This document shows, in pieces, positions 37,779-46,752 of a stretch of 64,000 nucleotides of DNA. Location: the NCBI GenBank assembly GCA_013389115.1, contig JACADY010000036.1, positions 40,143-104,142 on the forward strand. The letters run 5' to 3'. Every line of letters starts with the position of its first letter. Within the stretch, counting starts at the first letter, position 1. The translations under genes were made by a program, and so were the position numbers. This DNA is from Alphaproteobacteria bacterium (lineage in GTDB: Bacteria > Pseudomonadota > Alphaproteobacteria > Micropepsales > Micropepsaceae). The notes under the pieces were generated by a model. The model made no database searches, had not been told where the DNA came from, and saw nothing but the letters and a program-made list of their open reading frames with translations.

Positions 37779-38764
37779 TTTTCCACCTCAAGCTGAACGA
37801 CGCGTTGATCGATGGCGCCAAAGATTGAACGGCCCGCAGCGTCGGTCATCTCGATCCGCACGCGATCTCCGAATGATAGGAAGGGGGTCTTGGGCGCGCC
37901 GCCCGCGAGCACTTCGAGCATCCGGATTTCATGAAGACAGCACGAGCCGCGCGAGCGATCCCTGTTGGAAACGGTGCCCGAGCCGATGATCGTTCCCGCT
38001 TCGAGTTCCCGCGTCCGCGCGGCATGCGCGATCAGTTGCGGGAAGGAGAAGGTCATTTCCTCGCCCGCCTCGGGTGAGCCGATCCTCACGCCGTTCACAT
38101 AGGCATGAAGAGGCAAATGCACCCGTCCGTCGTGCCACGCGGTGCCCAGCTCATCGGGGGTCACCGCAACGGGAGAGAACGATGTCGCCGGCTTTGATTG
38201 AAAGAAACCGAACCCCTTCTCCAGTTCTCCCGGTATGAGACCGCGCAAGGAGACGTCATTGAGCAACATGAGAAGCCTGATGTGGCCCGCCGCACGCGCT
38301 GGCTGAACCCCCATGGGCACATCATCGGTGATGACGGCGATCTCGGCCTCAAGATCAATACCGAAGGACTCATCCGCACACAGAATATCATCCATAGGCC
38401 CAAGCAGGCTGTCCGATCCACCCTGATAGATGAGAGGGTCGCTCCAGAAGCGCTCCGGCATCGGTACGCCGCGTGCTTTGCGCATCAATTCGACATGGCC
38501 CACATAGGCCGATCCATCCGCCCACTGATAGGCGCGCGGCAGCGGCGCCATGCATCGAGCCGGATCAAACGGCATCGCATGCTGGAGCGACCCTTGATTG
38601 AGTGCCTCGCTCACCGCTTGAAGCTGTGGGCTCACCAAGCTCCAGCGATCGAGCGCACTTTGGAGAGTTGGGGCGACGTCAGGAACGGTCACATGGGTTT
38701 CAAGGTGCCGCGAGACGACCGCGAGCATGCCATCCCGCCCACCTTTAAGCGAAGCCAGCTTCAT
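37775..38764 (-). CDS. fahA: Fumarylacetoacetate hydrolase family protein
   Basis: 329 aa; DLEAEIAVITDDVP, TFSFPQLIAHAARTRELEAGTIIGSGTVSN; operon context. Confidence 0.87.
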   Translation of the reverse strand: MKLASLKGGRDGMLAVVSRHLETHVTVPDVAPTLQSALDRWSLVSPQLQAVSEALNQGSLQHAMPFDPARCMAPLPRAYQWADGSAYVGHVELMRKARGVPMPERFWSDPLIYQGGSDSLLGPMDDILCADESFGIDLEAEIAVITDDVPMGVQPARAAGHIRLLMLLNDVSLRGLIPGELEKGFGFFQSKPATSFSPVAVTPDELGTAWHDGRVHLPLHAYVNGVRIGSPEAGEEMTFSFPQLIAHAARTRELEAGTIIGSGTVSNRDRSRGSCCLHEIRMLEVLAGGAPKTPFLSFGDRVRIEMTDAAGRSIFGAIDQRVVQLEVEK

Positions 38765-39891
38765 CGCGCCTTCCAGCTGTTCACATAGTCATCGACCTCG
38801 CACGCGCGTCCGCCCTCCCCAACTTCCAGTGCATCGCGCGTATCGATCATGACCGCGTATTCATCAGTTGCATCCTTGCGAGGCTTGAAGGCGTTCTCAA
38901 GGGCCTTCGGATGCGGTCCATGCGTGAAGCCGCAAGGATGATAGGTGATCATGCCCGCCTTGATGTTGTCGCGGCTGAAGAAATCACCCGCATGATAGAA
39001 GAGTACTTCATCGAAATCGTCATTGTTGTGGAAGAACGGCACTTTGAGGGCGCCCGGATCGCTCTCGAATGGCCGTGGCACAAAGCTGCACACGACGAAG
39101 CGATCGGCGATGAAGGTGGAATGCGCGCTTGGCGGCACATGATAGCGGTGGCTCATGATCGGCCTGATGTCACGGACATTGATCCGCACAGGTGAAAGAT
39201 CGCCATGCCAGCCAATGGCATCGAGCGGATTGAAGGGATAGGTGACGGTTGAGACGGCGCCCCCCCGCTTGATCGCGACCTGCCAGGGACGCTCATCCTG
39301 TTGCGCCTTGAAGGCTGCATTGATCGCCGGCACATCGAGCATCGCCGGATCGAAGATCGCATGCCGACCGAGAATGCCTTTGTCCGGCAGCCGGAAATGG
39401 GAGCCCGTCGCCTCGATAAGGAGGAGACGCGAAGGAACGGAGGGCGACAGTCGCCACATCGCGCCGCGCGGCATGACGATGTAGTCGCCCGGGCGATAGG
39501 ACAGATGCCCCCAATCACAAAAGAGCGCCCCCTCCCCTTCATGCACGAAGAAGAGCTGATCGCCATCCGCATTGCGCGCAAGAGAGGTCATCTCCCGTTC
39601 GATCCCCCAAAAGGAAATGGCGACGGAGGCGTTGCGCAGCAAGACAGGCGCACGCCACGGCAAATCGCCACCCGCCCTCAAGGCGCCAAGATCAAAGGCA
39701 TGCGGCCGCAAAGGCCCTGTGAATTCCGACCACGCGGTCGGCGGATGACGATGATGAAGATGCGCCGCGGGACCGAAAAATCCTTCCTGCCCAATTTCGC
39801 GCTCAAAGGTGCCATCGGGCAGATCCGCGTGCGCCTGGCGCGAAGCCTCCCCCTCGACACGCGAAAATGTAATCCAATCTCGGCCGGCCAT
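38761..39891 (-). CDS. hmgA: Homogentisate 1,2-dioxygenase
   Basis: From ATG 39891; FVHEGEGALFCDWGHLSYRPGDYIVMPRG, FNNDDFDEVLFYHAGDF, TYHPCGFTHGPHPKAL cupin/HGD motifs. Confidence 0.93.
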   Translation of the reverse strand: MAGRDWITFSRVEGEASRQAHADLPDGTFEREIGQEGFFGPAAHLHHRHPPTAWSEFTGPLRPHAFDLGALRAGGDLPWRAPVLLRNASVAISFWGIEREMTSLARNADGDQLFFVHEGEGALFCDWGHLSYRPGDYIVMPRGAMWRLSPSVPSRLLLIEATGSHFRLPDKGILGRHAIFDPAMLDVPAINAAFKAQQDERPWQVAIKRGGAVSTVTYPFNPLDAIGWHGDLSPVRINVRDIRPIMSHRYHVPPSAHSTFIADRFVVCSFVPRPFESDPGALKVPFFHNNDDFDEVLFYHAGDFFSRDNIKAGMITYHPCGFTHGPHPKALENAFKPRKDATDEYAVMIDTRDALEVGEGGRACEVDDYVNSWKAR

Positions 39892-39898
39892 GATGATC

Positions 39899-40978
39899 TC
39901 AGCTCCCCTTGCTCCCGCTGGCGTCAAGCACGCCGCGCCGGATTTGATCGAGTTCGATCGATTCAAAGAGCGCCTTGAAATTGCCCTCGCCGAACCCTTC
40001 ATTGCCTTTGCGCTGAATGATCTCGAAAAAAATCGGCCCGATGGCATTCTGCGTGAAGATCTGCAGCAGCAGCCCTTCCTTGTTCGCATCGCCATCGATG
40101 AGAATCTGGTTGCGTTTGAGGCGGCCAAGGTCTTCGCCATGCCCGGGCACACGTGCATCGACCCCCTCGAAATAGGTGCCTGGCGTATCCTGAAAAAGAA
40201 CGCCCTGTCCGCGCAACGCCTCGACCGTGCGATAGATGTCATCGCTCGACAGCGCGATATGCTGAATGCCCTCGCCGCGATACGCGCTGAGGAACTCGGC
40301 GATCTGCGATTTGTCGTCGGAGGATTCGTTGATCGGTATACGGATCTTCCCGCAAGGGCTCGTCATCGCCCGGCTTTTAAGGCCCGTCAGTTTCCCCTCG
40401 ATATCGAAATAGCGGATCTCGCGGAAATTGAAGAGCCGTTCATAGAACCCAGCCCACTCGTCCATGTTGCCGCGAAACACATTATGCGTGACGTGATCGA
40501 TTGATTTGAGGCCGGCGCCCGCATGGGTAAGTCCAAGCGAAGCATCGCTCGCCACGAAATCGACGTCGTAGATCGAAACCGGGCTATAGCGATCCACGAG
40601 GTAGATGACGCTGCCCCCAATGCCCATGATGGCGGGGATGTTGAGCTCCATCGGTCCGACAGGAGAATGGAACGGCTTTGCGCCAAGCTCGATCGCGCGG
40701 GCATAGGCCCGGGCCGCGTCCTTCACCCGAAATCCCATCGCGCAGGCTGAAGGGCCATGATTCTGGGCAAAGCGCGCCCCATGACTGCCGGGCTCGACAT
40801 TGACGATGAAGTTGATTTCACCCTGACGATAAAGCGTCACCGCCTTGGACCGATGACGGCCCACGGCCCGAAACCCCATGCGCAGAAACAGCGCGTGCAG
40901 CGCTGTTGGGTCTGGCGCGGTGTATTCGACGAATTCGAACCCGTCCGTACCCATCGGATTGTCGAAGAGATCGGCCAT
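39899..40978 (-). CDS. hppD: 4-hydroxyphenylpyruvate dioxygenase
   Basis: From ATG 40978 (359 aa); FEFVEYTAPDPTALHALFLRMGFRAVGRHRSKAVTLYRQGEINFIVN, GIQHIALSSDDIYRTV, FFEIIQRKGNEGFGEGNFKALFESIE. Confidence 0.96.
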   Translation of the reverse strand: MADLFDNPMGTDGFEFVEYTAPDPTALHALFLRMGFRAVGRHRSKAVTLYRQGEINFIVNVEPGSHGARFAQNHGPSACAMGFRVKDAARAYARAIELGAKPFHSPVGPMELNIPAIMGIGGSVIYLVDRYSPVSIYDVDFVASDASLGLTHAGAGLKSIDHVTHNVFRGNMDEWAGFYERLFNFREIRYFDIEGKLTGLKSRAMTSPCGKIRIPINESSDDKSQIAEFLSAYRGEGIQHIALSSDDIYRTVEALRGQGVLFQDTPGTYFEGVDARVPGHGEDLGRLKRNQILIDGDANKEGLLLQIFTQNAIGPIFFEIIQRKGNEGFGEGNFKALFESIELDQIRRGVLDASGSKGS

Positions 40979-41130
40979 GGCTTTCCTCCCGTTCTGCCAC
41001 CTTGGATGGGTGGCCCCTGACGGAATCGAAGGATAGTTACACTTGAAACTAACCGCAAGCCCGCGACGCCAAGCCCCTTGTGGGATCGCCCCGGCTCTGG
41101 TTTTGTCTGCACGCAACATCGAGGATGACC

Positions 41131-41478
41131 ATGGCAATCGACGCCCGCGGAGCAGGTTTGGCATTCGCACTTGGCGTGGCGGCATGCGCCGTCGTCGTCT
41201 TGGCAGCACCCCTTGTTGCCCCGCAGGCGGCGCGGCGCGTGCGGCCCCTTGCAAAATCGGCGCTGAAGAATGCGGCACTCGCTGCCGTCGCAGCGCGCCG
41301 CCACATGGCGCAGATGAGCGAAGCCTGGGACGATCTCTTGGCGGAGGTGGCTGTTGATTTGAGTGCCGCAACCGCTGCGGCCGGCGCCGCGGCACCTGCA
41401 AACGACGAAGCACCCGAGCCCCAAACCGAACCGGCCACGAATGTCCGCAAAGCAAAGCCGCGCCGCAAGCGCGATTGA
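41131..41478 (+). CDS. Small membrane protein, DUF5132-like
   Basis: About 115 aa; one N-terminal TM followed by RPLAKSALKNAALAAVAARRHMAQMSEAWDDLLAEV; adjacent to an HMA2-like gene and a P-type ATPase. Confidence 0.55.
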   Translation: MAIDARGAGLAFALGVAACAVVVLAAPLVAPQAARRVRPLAKSALKNAALAAVAARRHMAQMSEAWDDLLAEVAVDLSAATAAAGAAAPANDEAPEPQTEPATNVRKAKPRRKRD

Positions 41479-41935
41479 TCGCCCAAAGGCGGAGGTCGTT
41501 CACAGCCTGCCCGGGCGCATGCGCCTGCGCCTTGACGCGCGGCGTGGCGACGAGGCTTTCTTTGATCGCGTGGCGCATGCGCTGGGCGAGGTGCCAGGCA
41601 TCCATGCGGTGACCGCCCGCCCCTTCACGGGCAGCCTTCTTGTTTTTCACGCGCTGGACGATGCCGCGCTCCTTGCACTTTGTGCGGAGCTTGACCTGTT
41701 CGATGTCCTTGCGGCTGAAGCGATTTTGGAACCCTTCGCGGTGAGGGTTGCACGCGGGGCGCTTGATCTTGATGCCAGGATCAAAAGCGCAACGGGCGAC
41801 CGCCTCGATCTCACAAGCACGATTTCGGGCGGGCTTCTCGTGCTGGCCGGCGTTCAGACCTTGCGCGGTCAGATCATGTCGCCCGCGATCACCCTTGCCT
41901 TTCAGGCTGCAAGCCTGATGCGCGGGAAGTTCTGA
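41441..41935 (+). CDS. HMA2-domain-like protein
   Basis: From ATG 41441; VVHSLPGRMRLRLDARR...VPGIHAVTARPFTGSLLVFH mirrors the ATPase N-terminus. Confidence 0.65.
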   Translation: MSAKQSRAASAIDRPKAEVVHSLPGRMRLRLDARRGDEAFFDRVAHALGEVPGIHAVTARPFTGSLLVFHALDDAALLALCAELDLFDVLAAEAILEPFAVRVARGALDLDARIKSATGDRLDLTSTISGGLLVLAGVQTLRGQIMSPAITLAFQAASLMRGKF

Positions 41936-44900
41936 AGAACTCCGCAAGCAGGAACGGCGCAAGGCCCGCGGCTGTGACGATGGGGATATCGGCGGCTGAA
42001 AGCGCGGAGATGCCAAGCAGTCGCTGCACCCCCGGCACGAACAGCGGCAACGCCTGAAGACCGGCAGAGGCTGCAACGGCAAGGTTGAGCGGGCGCGATT
42101 CGAACATGGCGGAAAGCCGCGCGGGCGCGCCAAGCTCGTGCCGGCAGGCATAGGTATAGGCAAGCTGCGCAAATACGAGGCTGGAGAAAGTCACGGCCCG
42201 CATGCGTGGCCCGACGCCATAGCGGCCCAAGGCATAGAGATGCGCGCCGAGCACGCTGGCGCCGATGACACCGGCTTCCGCGCCGATCTGCCTGAAATCC
42301 TGCCAGCTGAGGATCGGCGCGTTGGAGGGCCTTGGCGGGCGCGCCAACACGTCCTCATCGGGCGGCAGCATGGCAAGGCCAAGCCCGGGCAGAATATCGG
42401 TGACAAGGTTGATCCACAGCAGTTCGAGCGGCGTTTCAAGCTCGTTCTGTCCGTGCAGCGCCTCGCCCAGGGTCACAAGGATCTCGGAAAGATTGGTCGC
42501 AAGCAGGAAGCGCAGCGCCTTGCGGATATTGCCATAGATGGACCGCCCCTGCGCGATGCCGGAGATCAGCGTTTCCAGATTGTCATTGCGCAGCACGACA
42601 TTGGCGATGTCCTTGGCGACATCCGTGCCGGAGCGCCCCATCGCGATGCCGATATCGGCCGCCTTGAGCGCCGGTCCGTCATTGACGCCATCGCCCGTCA
42701 TGGCGACGACGAGCCCTGCGCGTTGCAGCGCCTGAACGATCTTCAGCTTGTGCGCCGGGCTCACCCGCGCGAACACGCTCGCTTTGGTTGCAAGATCGGA
42801 AAGCGCCGCATCGGAAAGCGTTTCGATGTCGGACGCAGTCGCCACGCGCACGATGCCCGAGCGCGAAAGGCCAAGCGAGCGCGCGACGGACGCCGCCGTT
42901 CCGGCCTGATCGACAGTGATCATGATCGTGCGGATGCCGGCCTGGTGAAAGCGGGAGAGAACCTCAGAAACGCCCTCACGCACGGGATCGGCAAGCCCTG
43001 CAAGCCCGTGCCAGGTGAGATGCTCCTCTTCCGGTCCGTCGCCCTCATAGGCATGGCGTGACGCAAAGCCGAGCACCCGCAACCCTTCCGCGGCGAGCTG
43101 ATCGTTGGCCTCAAGGATCTGCGTCCGCAACTCAGGGTCCAACGGCGCGATGTCGCCGTGTACGAGGGCGGTGTCACAAAGGGAGAGGACTTCTTCAGGA
43201 CTGCCCTTGACGGCTACGAACCGCTCTCCCTCTCCGAGCAGCACGTGCACGGTCGTCATCCGCTTCCGCGTGCCGTCGCGATAGGCCGTATCGAGGCACG
43301 GATATTCCTGGCGCATGGCGTCGATGTCGAAGCCATGTTCCTGCGCGAGTTGCAGCAGCGCCGCCTCGGTCGCCGAGCCCGTCAGATGATCGTGCCCATT
43401 GCCGTCATGGACGATGTGGGCCTCGCTGCACAATACGCCGACGCGCAAGAGGGCTGAGAGATCAACGCTTGGGCGGGGCTGTGCCCCCTCCTCTGGGCGC
43501 AGCGTCTCTCCCCGGATCTGCGCGGAAGGAAGAATGACCGCCTCGACCTGCATGGAGTTGGCGGTAAGCGTTCCCGTCTTGTCAAAGCATACGGTCTGAA
43601 GCGAACCCAGAGCCTCGACTGCATCAAGGCGCCGGATAAGGACGTCCTTCTTCTCCATTTGCTTGAGGCCGAGGGCAAGCGTCGTCGTTGCGACGGTGGG
43701 CAGCCCCTCAGGCACGGCCGCGACCGCCAGCGCAACCACATTCTTCAGCATCGAGAGCCGGGAATAGCCCCGCAGAATGCCGATCCCGAACATAACGGCA
43801 CATATGCCGCCGGCAAGCAGCACAAGCTGCTTGCCGAGCGCATCGAGCTCTCGCTCGACGGGCGTCGGCGGCCGCTCCGCTTCGCCGGCAAGCGATTGAA
43901 TATGCCCCAGCTCGGTCTTCTGGCCGGTTGCGATCGTGACGGCCTGGCCGCTCCCGCCGGACACGGACGTACCCATGAAGACCATGTTGCGCCGCTCCGC
44001 AAGCGGCAGGTCAGGCTCCGGCAAAGCCTGCTCGAACTTCAGCACAGGGACGCTCTCGCCCGTCAGCACGGCTTCATCGATGGTGAGATTATGGCTGGCA
44101 AAGACCCGGCCATCGGCCGCGACATAGTCCCCGGGCGTGAAGGAGAGCACATCGCCGGGCACGACCTCGTCGGTGTCCACAAGAGCGGGTGCCCCATCGC
44201 GAATGACGCAGACCTTGTGCGATTTGGGCGCCGCAAAATTGCGCAGCGTGCGCTCCGCCTGCCACTCGGTCATATAGCCGATGACGCCGTTCATGAGCGC
44301 GACCGCACCCGTCACCACGGCATCGGCGATCCCGCCTGTCGCCGCTGAAACGACGGCCGAAGCTCCAAGAAGACCGATCGGCAGGCTGGCGAACTGGGAG
44401 GCGAAGATCGCGACCTCGGATCGCGCCCGGCTCCGCTGCAGCGTATTGCGGCCAAAATTTCGAAGGCGCGCCTTCGCCTCTTCCGCCGACAGCCCCGTTA
44501 TCGGATCGCTCGCAAACGCCTGAAGAATTTCGACGGCCTCGCGTGCGTGCCATGGCTGGTCGTTGGCGGGCGGCGACCATCGGGGAAGGGCGGCAGGCTT
44601 TTTGCGCGCCCCGTTCCGCAATGGGCGGCTTTTGCTTTGCGCCGGCGCGGCCGCCGAGGCGAGCACACGCGAGCGGGAGCGTTTTGGCGCCTTGCCGCCC
44701 CGCAGGAAGGCCTTGATGGACCGATGAATGCGCTCTTGCTCCAAGCCAGGCTCGAAGTCGACTACCACCGACCCCGTCACATTGTTCGCGCGCACGCAGC
44801 GAATCCCGGGCTCCTCGCTGAGCCATGCTTCCAGTTCGGACGAAAGCTCTGGCCTGTGCCTGAGCGCCGCAATGCCAAGGCGCACGCGGCCGGGCAGCAG

Positions 44901-44936
44901 GTGGAGAGTGAGGATATCGCGAGGAAAAAGGTCCAT
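41889..44936 (-). CDS. HAD-IC family P-type cation-transporting ATPase with N-terminal HMA2-like domain
   Basis: About 1015 aa from ATG 44936; DEAVLTGES, CFDKTGTLTANS, MTGDGVNDGPALKAADIGIAMG; N-terminus LHLLPGRVRLGIAALRH...GIRCVRANNVTGSVVVDFE. Confidence 0.92.
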   Translation of the reverse strand: MDLFPRDILTLHLLPGRVRLGIAALRHRPELSSELEAWLSEEPGIRCVRANNVTGSVVVDFEPGLEQERIHRSIKAFLRGGKAPKRSRSRVLASAAAPAQSKSRPLRNGARKKPAALPRWSPPANDQPWHAREAVEILQAFASDPITGLSAEEAKARLRNFGRNTLQRSRARSEVAIFASQFASLPIGLLGASAVVSAATGGIADAVVTGAVALMNGVIGYMTEWQAERTLRNFAAPKSHKVCVIRDGAPALVDTDEVVPGDVLSFTPGDYVAADGRVFASHNLTIDEAVLTGESVPVLKFEQALPEPDLPLAERRNMVFMGTSVSGGSGQAVTIATGQKTELGHIQSLAGEAERPPTPVERELDALGKQLVLLAGGICAVMFGIGILRGYSRLSMLKNVVALAVAAVPEGLPTVATTTLALGLKQMEKKDVLIRRLDAVEALGSLQTVCFDKTGTLTANSMQVEAVILPSAQIRGETLRPEEGAQPRPSVDLSALLRVGVLCSEAHIVHDGNGHDHLTGSATEAALLQLAQEHGFDIDAMRQEYPCLDTAYRDGTRKRMTTVHVLLGEGERFVAVKGSPEEVLSLCDTALVHGDIAPLDPELRTQILEANDQLAAEGLRVLGFASRHAYEGDGPEEEHLTWHGLAGLADPVREGVSEVLSRFHQAGIRTIMITVDQAGTAASVARSLGLSRSGIVRVATASDIETLSDAALSDLATKASVFARVSPAHKLKIVQALQRAGLVVAMTGDGVNDGPALKAADIGIAMGRSGTDVAKDIANVVLRNDNLETLISGIAQGRSIYGNIRKALRFLLATNLSEILVTLGEALHGQNELETPLELLWINLVTDILPGLGLAMLPPDEDVLARPPRPSNAPILSWQDFRQIGAEAGVIGASVLGAHLYALGRYGVGPRMRAVTFSSLVFAQLAYTYACRHELGAPARLSAMFESRPLNLAVAASAGLQALPLFVPGVQRLLGISALSAADIPIVTAAGLAPFLLAEFFRTSRASGLQPERQG

Positions 44937-45026
44937 TGCCGCCGCTGGTCGCGAAGTTGGTCGCCGCATCAGATCAGGTGTTTGTGACAGTGGATGAATG
45001 GCTTACACGCCGGCATTCAAGGCTTC

Positions 45027-45040
45027 TTGCACTAGATCAA
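45027..45040. promoter_or_regulatory. Imperfect FNR/FixK-like box TTGCACTAGATCAA
   Basis: 8 of 10 defined positions match TTGATNNNNATCAA; lies about 90 bp upstream of the P-type ATPase start on the minus strand. Confidence 0.3.
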
Positions 45041-45199
45041 TTCGAACGGGGAAACGTGTGCCAAGCGGACCATTTTTCGGCATTCGAGGGATGGGGCAAT
45101 GCACGCATCGATCGAAAGCGCAGCCGAAGCGGGACACTGGTCAAGGTCGCCCCGTTGCACCACTATTGTGAGAGGATTGCATGATCGGAGGCACCTGAG

Positions 45200-45445
45200 A
45201 TGCCCGAATTGTTCAGCGTTTACGTTATGGCCGTGACGGAAACGCACCCGATGACGGAAACGATAGGCTGGGTTTTGCTCCTGATGACGGGGTTGGTCAT
45301 CGGGAATTTCGCGACAAGCGTTCTTGGCCTGTTGCTCCGTCCCGCCAATGGCAGGAATTCATTTTTGGCTCTGGCTCTCACCTGGCCGTTTCTCGCGCTA
45401 GCAGCCATGAGCGCGCTCGCCTACGCGCTCAGCACCCTGGCCTGA
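45200..45445 (+). CDS. Small two-TM hypothetical membrane protein
   Basis: 81 aa ORF with two hydrophobic segments; no family recognised. Confidence 0.45.
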   Translation: MPELFSVYVMAVTETHPMTETIGWVLLLMTGLVIGNFATSVLGLLLRPANGRNSFLALALTWPFLALAAMSALAYALSTLA

Positions 45446-45528
45446 CAAAAAGCATGTTCAGGCATGGGACGAAGTTTCGCCCCTCCAGGCGGCAGCTGGG
45501 CGACGACCCATGCGCCACCACACGCGCC

Positions 45529-45672
45529 TCAGTCGTCGAAGGCACAGCGCTTTCGCTTGCCAAAGCGCCGTGCGATCGCCTCATCGTTGATAAGCGCAAC
45601 GATATGCGCCGCGCCGATCCAAAGGATCGATACAACGCCAAGGAATAGAACGATCCACGCAATGGCTGACAT
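45529..45672 (-). CDS. Small single-TM hypothetical protein
   Basis: 47 aa from ATG 45672: MSAIAWIVLFLGVVSILWIGAAHIVALINDEAIARRFGKRKRCAFDD. Confidence 0.4.
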   Translation of the reverse strand: MSAIAWIVLFLGVVSILWIGAAHIVALINDEAIARRFGKRKRCAFDD

Positions 45673-45856
45673 GGGGCACCCCTTATCGTCACTATAGCAT
45701 GTATGAACCGGATTTAAGTCATTAAGAGGGCGGGACCGGATCGGATGCCATGGGCCTTTGCGCTTGATTAGCCTTGCGCCCGGACCAGTAGCCAATTTAG
45801 GACGAACAGAAACGGATGAATGGCCCGCCAAGCCTGAGCGAGGAGCAGAAGCAGTC

Positions 45857-46741
45857 ATGACGATCGTTACGCTTGCCGCGACGCAAATGGCCTGCACGCA
45901 CAGCCGCGATGAGAACATCGCCAGTGCCGAGCGCCTCGTCCGCACGGCCGCGCAAAAGGGGGCCAACATCATCCTCCTGCAGGAGCTCTTCGAGACGCCT
46001 TATTTCTGCAAGGAGCAGGAACCTGACCTGATGATGGGGGCACAAACCGTCGGTGAGAACCGCGCCATAAGGCACATGAGTGCCCTGGCCAAGTCGCTGG
46101 GCGTGGTCCTGCCCGTGTCCTTTTATGAGCGCGACAACAATGCGCGCTTCAACTCCGCCGCCATCATCGATGCAACGGGCGAGATCTTGGGGATTTATCG
46201 CAAATCCCACATTCCCGACGGTCCCGGCTATCGCGAGAAATACTATTTCACGCCCGGCGACACCGGCTTCAAGGTCTGGCCGACCAGGTTCGGCATGCTC
46301 GGGCTTGCCATTTGCTGGGACCAGTGGTTTCCCGAGGCTGCGCGCATTCTCGCCCTCAAGGGTGCTGACGTGATCTGCTACCCCACGGCGATCGGCTCTG
46401 AGCCGCACGACCCCACGATCAATTCGAGGGAACACTGGCAGCGCACCATGCAGGGCCATGCGGCTGCCAACCTGGTGCCCGTCATCGCGTCCAATCGTGT
46501 CGGGCGCGAGGAGCAGCGCGGGCTCGCCATCACCTTCTATGGCTCGTCCTTCATCACCGACGTCTTTGGCGCGAAGGTGGCGGAGGCGCCTGTTTCAGGA
46601 GAAGCCGTGCTGACCGCCGCCGCAGATTTCGTTGCCAACCGGCAAACACGCGCCAATTGGGGCATCTTCCGCGACCGCCGGCCCGATCTCTATGGCCCGC
46701 TTCTCACCCATGATGGCAAAGGCGCAGGGCGTGACGGGTGA
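45857..46741 (+). CDS. aguB: N-carbamoylputrescine amidase
   Basis: From ATG 45857; nitrilase-fold MTIVTLAATQMACTHSRDENIASAERLVRTAA, LLQELFETPYFC, GLAICWDQWFPEAAR (catalytic E-K-C set). Confidence 0.9.
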   Translation: MTIVTLAATQMACTHSRDENIASAERLVRTAAQKGANIILLQELFETPYFCKEQEPDLMMGAQTVGENRAIRHMSALAKSLGVVLPVSFYERDNNARFNSAAIIDATGEILGIYRKSHIPDGPGYREKYYFTPGDTGFKVWPTRFGMLGLAICWDQWFPEAARILALKGADVICYPTAIGSEPHDPTINSREHWQRTMQGHAAANLVPVIASNRVGREEQRGLAITFYGSSFITDVFGAKVAEAPVSGEAVLTAAADFVANRQTRANWGIFRDRRPDLYGPLLTHDGKGAGRDG

Positions 46742-46752
46742 GAACAAGGGGC

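Noticed and set aside
40979-42172. N-terminal extension of the hppD ORF on the minus strand (757 aa total)
   Set aside because: HPPD homology begins at ATG 40978; the upstream part is Arg/Pro/Ser-rich, has no domain, and is antisense to the DUF5132-like and HMA2-like genes.
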